Made by a program: the position numbers and the translations under genes
Assembly: GCA_035624865.1 (NCBI GenBank)
Contig: DASPQS010000038.1
Coordinates: forward strand, 1 to 5,535
Source of the DNA: JASHZA01 sp035624865
GTDB lineage: Bacteria; Desulfobacterota; Binatia; Binatales; Binataceae
Length of the DNA stretch: 5,535 bases
Direction: 5' to 3'
The notes under the pieces: model-generated
What the model was told of the DNA's origin: nothing
What the model saw: the letters and a program-made list of their open reading frames with translations, nothing else
The model's database searches: none
Part shown: piece after piece, positions 1 through 5,376 of the stretch
Position numbering within the stretch: the first letter of the stretch is position 1
Layout of the letters: each line of letters starts with the position of its first letter

Positions 1-624
1 ACGTATTCCCGCGCCCACGCAGGTGAAATCGAAACGATACCGGCGCTCGGCGAATTCACGAGTGCGCTCCGCCTCGACCGGCACATCGGCCATAATCGCG
101 CGCCCCACGTTGCGCTTGTTCCGCCCGAAAACCGAGCTGCGCACCCGGCTGCCACTGCCGTCGGCCCCCACCAGCACCGCCGCCTCGAAGACACCGCGAT
201 CCGTCACCAGCCGCACGCCGCCGCCGTCCTGCGCCGCCTCGAGCACGCGTGTCTGCTCGATTATATCCACCCCGCGCTCGCGCGCGCCGCGCACGAGCCG
301 CGCGTCGAACTCGTCGCGCCGGACGATCGTACACAACGGCTCCCGCGCCTCGCCGAGCTCCACCGTCCCGGCCTCGGTTCGCGCCGTAACGTTGAATACC
401 TCGACCGCCGGCACCTCCAGCGCCAGTCCCAGCTCCGCGAGCGCCATCAGCGTGCGCGGAATCAGGCCCCCCGCGCATACCTTGACCCTCGGATGCCTCC
501 CCTTTTCGATGACGCCAATCCGCCCGGCAAGCTCCGGCCGCCGCCGGACCAGGTGAAGCGCCGTCGCGATCCCCGCTGGTCCGGCGCCCGCGATCAGTAC
601 CTCATACCGCGAAGTAGCGCTCAT
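1..624 (-). CDS. Geranylgeranyl reductase family FAD-dependent oxidoreductase (N-terminal 208 aa, truncated by window edge)
   Basis: Reading the minus strand from the ATG at 624-622 gives 208 uninterrupted codons to the window edge, so the C-terminal half is missing. Residues 6-19 form a Rossmann strand with the dinucleotide loop GAGPAG (13-18). An acidic end of strand 2 follows (VIEKG, 38-42), then KVCAGGL (48-54), the Cys/Gly-rich segment typical of geranylgeranyl-reductase flavoproteins. VRRDEFD (101-107) and GADGSGSRVR (153-162) are the second FAD-contact motif of the PHBH-like fold. Family members reduce isoprenoid double bonds (chlorophyll or archaeal lipid side chains, menaquinone tails) or act as generic monooxygenase-like flavoproteins. 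The substrate here cannot be read from this half. No good Shine-Dalgarno lies before the ATG; the upstream 20 bases are taken up by a palindrome. It follows htrA on the same strand after 77 bp but is probably transcribed separately. Family call good, substrate unknown. Confidence 0.85.
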   Translation of the reverse strand, partial: MSATSRYEVLIAGAGPAGIATALHLVRRRPELAGRIGVIEKGRHPRVKVCAGGLIPRTLMALAELGLALEVPAVEVFNVTARTEAGTVELGEAREPLCTIVRRDEFDARLVRGARERGVDIIEQTRVLEAAQDGGGVRLVTDRGVFEAAVLVGADGSGSRVRSSVFGRNKRNVGRAIMADVPVEAERTREFAERRYRFDFTCVGAGIR

Positions 625-630
625 GCTAAG

Positions 631-646
631 GGTGAAATATTTCACA
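631..646. promoter_or_regulatory. CRP/FNR-family-like palindromic operator candidate
   Basis: On the minus strand this reads TGTGA-AATATT-TCACC, differing from the classical CRP core TGTGA-N6-TCACA at one base. The inner 14 bp (632-645) are a perfect palindrome. It is AT-rich in a GC-rich setting and lies 6 bp upstream of the flavoprotein start codon (622-624), which would favour repression or overlap with the translation-initiation region. Binding by a CRP/FNR-type regulator is inferred only from resemblance. Confidence 0.4.
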
Positions 647-671
647 CGGGGACCAGGACGGTCCCCGCGTG
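643..671 (-). terminator. Strong hairpin after htrA, probable transcript end (no clear U-tract)
   Basis: Arms 643-654 and 660-671 pair over 12 positions around a 5-nt loop. The one non-Watson-Crick position (646/668) is A-C in plus-strand RNA but U-G in minus-strand RNA, so the fold suits the htrA transcript, whose stop is 30 nt upstream. The following bases hold only a short AUAUUU rather than a U run, so termination efficiency is uncertain; it could instead be a 3'-end stabilising stem. Confidence 0.45.
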
Positions 672-701
672 TAGCCACTGCCTGCGATACCCGAAGGGCG
701 T

Positions 702-2315
702 TCAGCCCTCCGGATTGATCACCGTGTAGAGCGTCGAGTCGCCGCGCTGGACCAGCAGCAGTGCCGACTTCTTACCCTTCTGCGCGCTCTTGGCGAGCGT
801 GGCGAAATCATCGGCCGTCGCGACCTTCTGGTGGTCGACCTCGAGGATAAGGTCTCCCGGTTGCAGACCGGCCTCCTGCGCCGGCGAATCCGGCTTGACC
901 CCGCGAATTACCACACCCTTCGCGTTGGAAACGCCGATCTGGCGCGCGATTTCCGGCGTCAGGTCCTGCACCGTGAGACCCCAGTTCGAGCCGGGTGTCC
1001 CTGCGCCCTCCGCACTCGCGACCTGCTGCTCTTTCAACTCAGCGACCGTCACGTCGACCGTCGTGTGCTTGCCGCCTCGGATCAGTTCAACCGGGACTTT
1101 CCTGCCGATCGGAGTCTGCGCCACCAGCTCGGGCAACTCGTGTTCATCGTGAACCACGTCGCTTCCGAATCTGACGATGATGTCCCCGCGCTGGATTTCC
1201 GCCTTCGCGGCAGGACCGGTCTTATCGACACCTGCGACGAGTGCGCCGGTGGGCTCAGGCAAGCCGAACGATTTGGCCAGGTCGGGAGTCACCTCCTGAA
1301 TTTCGACACCGAGCCAGCCGCGCACCACCCGGCCATGCTCCTTGAGCTGATCCATCACGTTCTTGGCGAGATCGATCGGAATCGCGAAGCCGATTCCCGC
1401 GTTGCTGCCGGTGCTGCTGTAGATCGCGGTATTGATTCCGATCACCTCGCCCTGCGTGTCGAAAAGTGGGCCCCCGGAATTGCCCGGATTGATCGAGGCA
1501 TCGGTCTGAATGAAGTTGTCGTAGTTGCCGCCCAGAGCGCGTCCCTTCGCGCTGATGATTCCCGAGGTTACCGTCAGGTTGAAGCCGAAGGGACTGCCGA
1601 TCGCGAGCACCCAGTCACCGACTTCGGCTTTGCCGGAGTGGCCCAGCGACGCGTACGGCAGCGGCTGCTTGGTGTCGATCTTGATCAGCGCGAGGTCGGT
1701 CTTCGGATCCTTGCCGATCACCTTTGCGGTGAATTCCCGCTTGTCCATCAGCGTCACGTGGATTTCATCGGCGCGACCCACCACATGATTGTTGGTCATG
1801 ATGTAGCCGTCGGGCGACACAATCACGCCCGAACCGAGACCGTGCTCTTTGAATTGACGCGGCATCTGACCGAAGAAGTGACGGAATTGCTCGAACGGAT
1901 CTTGCCCGCCAAACGGACCGCCGAATGGACCTCCGCCACCTCCTCCACCACCACCGCCTCCTCCGGGGCCACCGCCTTCACCTTCTCCGCCGCCGGGCCC
2001 CTCCTCGGGTCCGCCGAACGGAAATCCGGTCGTCTTGACCTCCTGGGTCACCGCGACGTTGACCACCGTCGGCATCACGCGTTTGACCAGCGGCGCCCAC
2101 GTCGGCAGCGCTACACCCTTCTCGGTCGGTTCTGGCGCATTCGCCGGAGCCGGTTGATGGCTTTGAACGACCGCCGTCTGGGAAGGCACAACCCCTTGGG
2201 GTTTGGGGCCTTCTTCGCCGGAACCCCACGGAAATTGGAACGCGCCAGCGTTTGCGAATGCTACCGCAATCCCTAGTACAACGCCGCCGGCGACCGCGGC
2301 GAAAGTTCTGCCCAT
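702..2315 (-). CDS. htrA: HtrA/DegQ (Do-family) periplasmic serine endoprotease
   Basis: A 537-residue protein that degrades or holds misfolded envelope proteins. Residues 1-23 are a short basic start plus a hydrophobic run ending in ANA, a likely signal peptide or anchor. The trypsin-like domain (about 73-330) shows the complete triad: His177 in TNNHVV, Asp207 in KTDLAL and Ser280 in GNSGGPL. PDZ1 (about 331-425) starts with the GWLG carboxylate-binding loop (333-336); PDZ2 (about 444-533) starts with NWGL. Two PDZ domains give the DegP/DegQ rather than DegS architecture. It is longer than E. coli DegP/DegQ because of the N-terminal linker and a Gly-rich loop (101-137, with 12 consecutive Gly at 118-129) in the LA-loop position before the catalytic core. 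The ATG at 2315 is chosen because AGGAGG (2326-2321) lies 5 nt upstream. It is divergent from the aldo/keto reductase. DegP versus DegQ naming is not resolved by sequence. Confidence 0.96.
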   Translation of the reverse strand: MGRTFAAVAGGVVLGIAVAFANAGAFQFPWGSGEEGPKPQGVVPSQTAVVQSHQPAPANAPEPTEKGVALPTWAPLVKRVMPTVVNVAVTQEVKTTGFPFGGPEEGPGGGEGEGGGPGGGGGGGGGGGGPFGGPFGGQDPFEQFRHFFGQMPRQFKEHGLGSGVIVSPDGYIMTNNHVVGRADEIHVTLMDKREFTAKVIGKDPKTDLALIKIDTKQPLPYASLGHSGKAEVGDWVLAIGSPFGFNLTVTSGIISAKGRALGGNYDNFIQTDASINPGNSGGPLFDTQGEVIGINTAIYSSTGSNAGIGFAIPIDLAKNVMDQLKEHGRVVRGWLGVEIQEVTPDLAKSFGLPEPTGALVAGVDKTGPAAKAEIQRGDIIVRFGSDVVHDEHELPELVAQTPIGRKVPVELIRGGKHTTVDVTVAELKEQQVASAEGAGTPGSNWGLTVQDLTPEIARQIGVSNAKGVVIRGVKPDSPAQEAGLQPGDLILEVDHQKVATADDFATLAKSAQKGKKSALLLVQRGDSTLYTVINPEG

Positions 2316-2320
2316 GCATC

Positions 2321-2326
2321 CCTCCT
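2321..2326 (-). promoter_or_regulatory. Consensus Shine-Dalgarno of htrA
   Basis: The minus strand reads AGGAGG, followed by 5 nt and the ATG at 2315-2313. A second, out-of-frame ATG at 2319-2317 lies only 1 nt from the SD and is too close to be used. The SD therefore fixes the start giving MGRTF. Confidence 0.85.
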
Positions 2327-2373
2327 GGGTCGCCGGGGCCGGTTGGGAATTGTGTCCGGCTGCGGCGAAACCT

Positions 2374-2421
2374 CTAAGTTTCAGACGATAATCGTGCGCC
2401 GAAATTCAAGATCGTAGCCAT
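2374..2421 (-). other. Possible 15-codon leader ORF upstream of htrA
   Basis: On the minus strand an ATG at 2421-2419 opens a 15-residue frame (MATILNFGARLSSET) ending in TAG at 2376-2374. It is preceded by GGAGG (2430-2426) with a 4-nt spacer. It ends 58 nt before the htrA start. The SD and spacing are good, but a frame this short is easily accidental and the peptide shows no recognisable regulatory run of one amino acid. Confidence 0.2.
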
Positions 2422-2437
2422 CGAACCTCCGTTCGAT
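2420..2437. promoter_or_regulatory. LexA (SOS)-box-like inverted repeat in the htrA/aldo-keto reductase divergent region
   Basis: ATCGAAC-CTCC-GTTCGAT has perfect 7-bp arms around 4 bp. The inner TCGAAC-N4-GTTCGA equals the consensus LexA box of mycobacteria and contains the Bacillus-type CGAAC-N4-GTTCG. It lies 104 bp upstream of the htrA start and 261 bp upstream of the aldo/keto reductase start. No convincing -10/-35 pair overlaps it, so regulation of either gene is inferred. The same bases would form an RNA stem on the minus strand with GGAG in its loop. Confidence 0.4.
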
Positions 2438-2503
2438 ACCTCCAATCCCTTCACGGCCGGCTGCCGCGCTCGGGCCGTGCAAAGCCCGAAATGATTCCCG
2501 TTT

Positions 2504-2532
2504 ATTCTAAACGAAAAGATGCGCCGCATGAA
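2504..2532 (-). promoter_or_regulatory. Weak sigma70-like promoter candidate for htrA
   Basis: The minus strand carries TAGAAT (2509-2504), 5 of 6 to the -10 consensus, 17 bp after TTCATG (2532-2527), only 3 of 6 to the -35. It lies in the most AT-rich patch of the intergenic region. If used, the htrA leader would be about 180 nt and would include the LexA-like stem and the possible leader ORF. The sigma factor for this organism is unknown. Confidence 0.22.
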
Positions 2533-2688
2533 CAGCGCTCATGAGGCCTATTCTCGCCTCGGCCTGACCGCACCGGACGCCCATGCTTGACAGCCCGCAG
2601 GCGGCGCGCGACCTTTGGCCCTGTTACTCGATCATTAAACAGGCGCTGCGATTGGCCGAACGCGGTCAGCGCCGGCGCGATCCGGACC

Positions 2689-2694
2689 GGAGAG
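2689..2694 (+). promoter_or_regulatory. Shine-Dalgarno of the aldo/keto reductase gene
   Basis: GGAGAG precedes the ATG at 2699 by 4 nt (6 nt from the GGAG core), which supports this start over the later in-frame Met codons. Confidence 0.7.
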
Positions 2695-2698
2695 TTAC

Positions 2699-3724
2699 AT
2701 GCAGTACACGAAGCTGGGAAATACCGGCACTACTGTCTCGCGCATCTGCCTCGGATGCATGACCTATGGCGGCGGCGAGCAGCCGAAGTGGGCGATGCGG
2801 CGGGACTGGGCGCTCGGCGCCGAGGAAGCGCGCGAGCATTTCGCCCTCGCGCTCGAATCGGGCGTCAACTTCTTCGACACAGCCGACGTCTACTCGATCG
2901 GTGCGAGCGAGGAGATCACCGGGCGCTGGCTCAACGAGATGGCCTCGCGCGACGACATCGTGGTCGCTACCAAGGTGCACGGCGCGATGGGGCCGGGGCC
3001 GAACCGCCGCGGACTCAGCCGCAAACATATCATCGAGGCCTGCGAGAATTCCCTGCGCCGCCTCAGGATGGACTACATCGACCTCTACCAAATCCACCGC
3101 TGGGACTACTCGACTCCGATCGAAGAGACGCTCGAGGCGCTCGACTCACTCGTGCGCGCTGGCAAGGTGCGCTACCTCGGCGCGAGCAGCATGGCCGCGT
3201 GGCAGTTTTCCAAGGCGCTGTACACGGCCAAAGAGCACGGATGGCATCGCTTCGTCGCGATGCAGAACCATTACAACCTCATCTATCGCGAGGAGGAACG
3301 CGAGATGATCCCGCTCTGCATCGATCAGGGCGTGGCGCTGATTCCGTGGAGCCCGCTCGCGCGCGGATTCTTTGCCGGCAACCGCCGGCCGGGAAGCGGC
3401 GCCGCTATGACCAAGCGGGCGCAAACCGACGACTTCGCCCGCAACATGTATTTTCATGAGAACGATTTCGAAGTAGCCGACGCGGTCGCCGCGGTGGCGA
3501 AGCAGCGTGGCGTCACTCCCACCCAGATGGCGTGCGCGTGGATCCTGCACGCGCCCGGAGTGACCGCGCCCATTATCGGCGCCACCAAGATGCATCATCT
3601 CAAGGAGCTTTTCGACGCGGTCGATATCAAGCTCAGCGCCGAGGAGGTCGCCGCGATGGAGAAGCCGTATCGGCCCCATCCGATTATCGGACACGAACAG
3701 CCGCGCCCGGCCAAAATGATTTAG
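2699..3724 (+). CDS. YajO-like aldo/keto reductase
   Basis: A 341-residue cytosolic (beta/alpha)8-barrel NAD(P)H-dependent oxidoreductase. The catalytic tetrad is complete: Asp60 and Tyr65 in FFDTADVY, Lys92 in ATKVHG, His133 in QIHRWDY. GASSM (161-165), IPWSPLARG (215-223) and PIIGATK (291-297) are the usual substrate and cofactor-phosphate segments. QIHRWDYSTPIEETLEAL (131-148) and the HYNLIYREEERE stretch (191-202) resemble E. coli YajO as I remember it. YajO can make 1-deoxyxylulose 5-phosphate from ribulose 5-phosphate, but this branch also includes generic carbonyl and voltage-gated potassium channel beta-like reductases, so the substrate is not assigned. Length is slightly above YajO (about 324) because of an insert around residues 26-40 and a longer loop near 228-245. 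Its own SD and divergence from htrA suggest a monocistronic unit, convergent with msrA. Confidence 0.93.
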   Translation: MQYTKLGNTGTTVSRICLGCMTYGGGEQPKWAMRRDWALGAEEAREHFALALESGVNFFDTADVYSIGASEEITGRWLNEMASRDDIVVATKVHGAMGPGPNRRGLSRKHIIEACENSLRRLRMDYIDLYQIHRWDYSTPIEETLEALDSLVRAGKVRYLGASSMAAWQFSKALYTAKEHGWHRFVAMQNHYNLIYREEEREMIPLCIDQGVALIPWSPLARGFFAGNRRPGSGAAMTKRAQTDDFARNMYFHENDFEVADAVAAVAKQRGVTPTQMACAWILHAPGVTAPIIGATKMHHLKELFDAVDIKLSAEEVAAMEKPYRPHPIIGHEQPRPAKMI

Positions 3725-3732
3725 TGAAGAGC

Positions 3733-3754
3733 TGGCGGCGCGCAGATGCCGCCA
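3733..3754 (+). repeat. Small inverted repeat just after the aldo/keto reductase stop
   Basis: TGGCGGC (3733-3739) and GCCGCCA (3748-3754) form a 7-bp GC stem with an 8-nt loop starting 9 nt past the stop codon. It has no following T run, so it looks like a 3'-end stem rather than a self-sufficient terminator. Confidence 0.35.
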
Positions 3755-3762
3755 CAGACATA

Positions 3763-3797
3763 TTGCCGGGGGGGATTGTGCTCATTCCTCCCGGCAA
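3763..3797 (+). terminator. 14-bp stem-loop between convergent genes
   Basis: Arms 3763-3776 and 3784-3797 pair fully around a 7-nt loop. Two positions are G-T, giving G-U pairs in plus-strand RNA but A-C mismatches in minus-strand RNA, so the structure fits the 3' end of the aldo/keto reductase transcript. No U-tract follows, so intrinsic termination is not certain. Confidence 0.45.
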
Positions 3798-3812
3798 CCC
3801 GAAACACGGGTA

Positions 3813-3840
3813 CCCGGATATTTATCCGCGGGCTTTTCTT
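3813..3840 (+). terminator. Candidate intrinsic terminator of the aldo/keto reductase, overlapping the end of msrA
   Basis: CGGAT (3815-3819) pairs with ATCCG (3824-3828), extendable with a 2-nt bulge by CCC/GGG (3813-3815 with 3830-3832). It is followed by CTTTTCTT (3833-3840), the only T-rich tract downstream of the aldo/keto reductase gene. It sits over the last codons of msrA on the other strand (stop at 3824-3822). Confidence 0.35.
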
Positions 3841-4334
3841 GCACCCATGTGGATCGCGCAGAGATTGGGCAGCCCCATCCGCTCATAGTAGCGCTGATGG
3901 TATTCCTCGGCGGGGTAGAACTCCGACGCGGGCGTTATCTCCGTTACGATCGGATCTTCAAGCTGCCCCGACTCTTCCAGCCGGCGCTTTGACGCTTCCG
4001 CGGCTCTTCGCTGGCTCTCGTCGTGATAGAAAATCGCCGACCGATATTGTGTCCCGACGTCGGGCCCCTGGCGATTGAGCGTTGTCGGATCGTGAATCGC
4101 CCAAAAGACATCGAGCAGGGTTTCGTAGGAGACGCGTGAAGGATCGAATTCGATCTCGACCGCTTCGGCGTGACCGGTTCGGCCCGTGCAAACCATCTCG
4201 TAGCTCGGATCTTTGTAATGTCCGCCGATGTAGCCGACCGTCGCATCGACGACGCCCTCGACCTCGCGGAAGCTCGCCTCGGGTCCCCAGAAACATCCAG
4301 CGGCAAAGGTGGCCTTCTTGTTCTCCGTCGTCAT
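3822..4334 (-). CDS. msrA: Peptide-methionine (S)-S-oxide reductase MsrA
   Basis: A 170-residue enzyme that reduces the S epimer of methionine sulfoxide, free or in proteins, usually recycled by thioredoxin. Numbered from the ATG at 4334, the catalytic motif GCFWG is at 13-17 with nucleophile Cys14. VCTGRTGHAEAVEIEFDP (48-65) supplies the conserved Glu region. DPTTLNRQGPDVGTQYRS (82-99) is the family signature. PAEEYHQRYY (141-150) and NLC (157-159) follow, with Cys159 the likely resolving cysteine. The length is that of stand-alone MsrA; no MsrB domain is fused. The start is uncertain: a TTG at 4346 adds four residues (MVAR) and has a GAGAAG 9 nt upstream, whereas the ATG at 4334 lacks a clear SD but gives the more usual N-terminus. 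It is convergent with the aldo/keto reductase and divergent from the ABC permease. Confidence 0.95.
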   Translation of the reverse strand: MTTENKKATFAAGCFWGPEASFREVEGVVDATVGYIGGHYKDPSYEMVCTGRTGHAEAVEIEFDPSRVSYETLLDVFWAIHDPTTLNRQGPDVGTQYRSAIFYHDESQRRAAEASKRRLEESGQLEDPIVTEITPASEFYPAEEYHQRYYERMGLPNLCAIHMGARKARG

Positions 4335-4396
4335 TCTCGCAACCAAACCGGCTTCTCACATCGGCCCCCGCGGCCGCGGCAGCTCGGCGTAACGGC

Positions 4397-4425
4397 AATC
4401 GACCAGTTCATGCTTCAAGAGTCAA
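4397..4425 (-). promoter_or_regulatory. Weak promoter candidate for msrA
   Basis: The minus strand has TTGACT (4425-4420), 5 of 6 to the -35, then 17 bp and TCGATT (4402-4397), only 3 of 6 to the -10. It lies about 63 bp before the msrA ATG. A 12-bp GC palindrome CCGCGGCCGCGG (4368-4379) would fall in the leader. It is suggestive only. Confidence 0.22.
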
Positions 4426-4518
4426 GCTCATTAAGGTTCTTTTGCGCAATCCCCGCCGTCACTTTTGGACCGGTCGCGTGCACGTCCCGCTCCGCCGTTT
4501 CACGCGATGCCATCCTAG

Positions 4519-4547
4519 TTGTCAAACTGAGCGCATAATGGCATAAC
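4519..4547 (+). promoter_or_regulatory. Sigma70-like promoter candidate for the ABC transporter operon
   Basis: TTGTCA (4519-4524, 5 of 6) and CATAAC (4542-4547, 4 of 6) are separated by exactly 17 bp, about 58 bp before the permease start. The tandem GCATAA (4533-4538 and 4541-4546) overlaps the -10, and the 10-bp palindrome CTCGGCCGAG (4548-4557) sits at the expected transcription start. No ModE-type operator or molybdenum-cofactor riboswitch is visible, and the leader would be too short for that riboswitch. Confidence 0.35.
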
Positions 4548-4605
4548 CTCGGCCGAGAAAGCACGGCAATCCGGGCCGCTTCCGGAGCCAACTCTCAAGA
4601 TTCCA

Positions 4606-5376
4606 GTGCAATCCGTTTGGTGGGGCCGGCTCGCAATGATCGCGTTCGCGCTCGCCCTGCTCTATCCGCTATACGGTCTTTTTGCCCCGGTCGGATCGTG
4701 GCAATGGGACGGCAGCATACCGGGTTCGACCGCCGCTGCCGTTCGCGTCTCGCTCGTGCTGAGCGGAGCTGCGCTGCTGATCGATATGGCCCTGGGCACG
4801 CCGGTGGCATGGTACCTGGCGCATCGCGCCGGACGCGATCGCGTGGTGTGGGAAGCCGCAATACTGGTTTCGGTACTGATGCCCCCGTTGGCGCTGGGAA
4901 TTTTGCTCTCGCTGGCGTTCGGTCCGCAGACGGCGCCTGGCGCCTGGCTGCTCAGGATCGGCGTGCCAACCAGCAACAGCACAACCGCCTTCGTCACGAC
5001 CCAGGTTTACGCCAGCATCGGCTATTATATCGTGGCGGCACGGGCCGCCTTGGCGGCCGTGCCGCGCGACCTCGAAATGATGGCCGGGTTGCTCGGATTG
5101 AATCCCTTGCAGGTTTTTCGGCGCGTCACCTTTCCGCTCGCAAGGCTGGGCCTTGCCGCCGCGCTCAGTCTTGCCTGGGTGCGCGCGGTGGGAGAATTTG
5201 GCGCCGTAATCATCACATCTTACTATCCGAGCGGAATGCCGGTTCAGCTCTGGATCAACCTCCAGGACGCCGGCATGCCCGCCGTGCTCCCCTTGCTGGT
5301 CGTCTTCCTGTTGACCGCGCTGCCCTTGCCGTGGCTGGTTCATCTGCTCGCGCGGGCGCGCTACCTCGATGCTTGA
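4606..5376 (+). CDS. ModB-like ABC transporter permease (molybdate/tungstate or related oxyanion)
   Basis: A 256-residue inner-membrane permease with about six hydrophobic segments (near 9-28, 46-72, 84-106, 128-152, 180-203 and 226-249). The EAA-type ATPase-coupling loop is at 157-179, in the form EMMAGLLG then VFRRVTFPL. GEFGAVII (196-203), just after, is typical of the ModB/WtpB/CysT oxyanion permeases. It is a little longer than E. coli ModB (about 229) because of an extra N-terminal segment. The start is probably GTG at 4606: no other start codon lies between it and the in-frame TGA at 4528, but its SD is poor, and an ATG at 4636 would remove ten residues. Its end overlaps the ATPase start by 8 bp, so the two are translationally coupled. 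The family is firm; the substrate is inferred from the GEFGA motif and the ModC-like partner. Confidence 0.88.
   Translation: MQSVWWGRLAMIAFALALLYPLYGLFAPVGSWQWDGSIPGSTAAAVRVSLVLSGAALLIDMALGTPVAWYLAHRAGRDRVVWEAAILVSVLMPPLALGILLSLAFGPQTAPGAWLLRIGVPTSNSTTAFVTTQVYASIGYYIVAARAALAAVPRDLEMMAGLLGLNPLQVFRRVTFPLARLGLAAALSLAWVRAVGEFGAVIITSYYPSGMPVQLWINLQDAGMPAVLPLLVVFLLTALPLPWLVHLLARARYLDA

Larger units (their letters stand above)
2316..2698. other. Divergent intergenic region between htrA and the aldo/keto reductase gene
   Basis: These 383 bp separate two divergently read genes and contain no supported full-size gene. They hold the htrA SD, a possible leader ORF, the LexA-like repeat, a small AT-rich patch at 2492-2520 with an inverted repeat CGTTT-N5-AAACG (2499-2513), a long-loop stem GGCGCTG/CAGCGCC (2642-2648 with 2667-2673) in the likely leader of the reductase gene, and the reductase SD. 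An exact TTGACA on the plus strand at 2587-2592 has no acceptable -10 at normal spacing. Confidence 0.7.

Noticed and set aside
831..2276. 481-codon open frame on the plus strand antisense to htrA
   Set aside because: It lies wholly opposite a protein with a complete catalytic triad and PDZ domains. Its translation is Arg/His/Asp-rich with no recognisable motif, as expected for a GC-rich shadow frame.
2371..2385. Sigma-E-like GAAACTT element upstream of htrA
   Set aside because: A -35-like string is present on the minus strand but no TCTGA/TCAAA-type -10 lies 15-17 bp downstream.
2519..2590. Short plus-strand ORF of 23 codons (ATG 2519 or 2528, stop 2588) upstream of the aldo/keto reductase
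   Set aside because: It has only a weak purine stretch as SD, no motif, and ends over 100 bp before the reductase. It is probably chance.
2587..2592. Exact TTGACA -35 hexamer upstream of the aldo/keto reductase
   Set aside because: No sequence resembling TATAAT occurs 15-19 bp downstream; the stretch there is GC-rich. It is not supported as a promoter.
4368..4379. 12-bp palindrome CCGCGGCCGCGG before msrA as a possible operator
   Set aside because: It is pure G/C in a GC-rich genome, where such palindromes arise easily, and no known regulator site matches.
4335..4605. Molybdenum-cofactor riboswitch or ModE operator upstream of the permease
   Set aside because: No TATATA-type ModE palindrome is seen, and the likely leader of about 58 nt is too short for the riboswitch.
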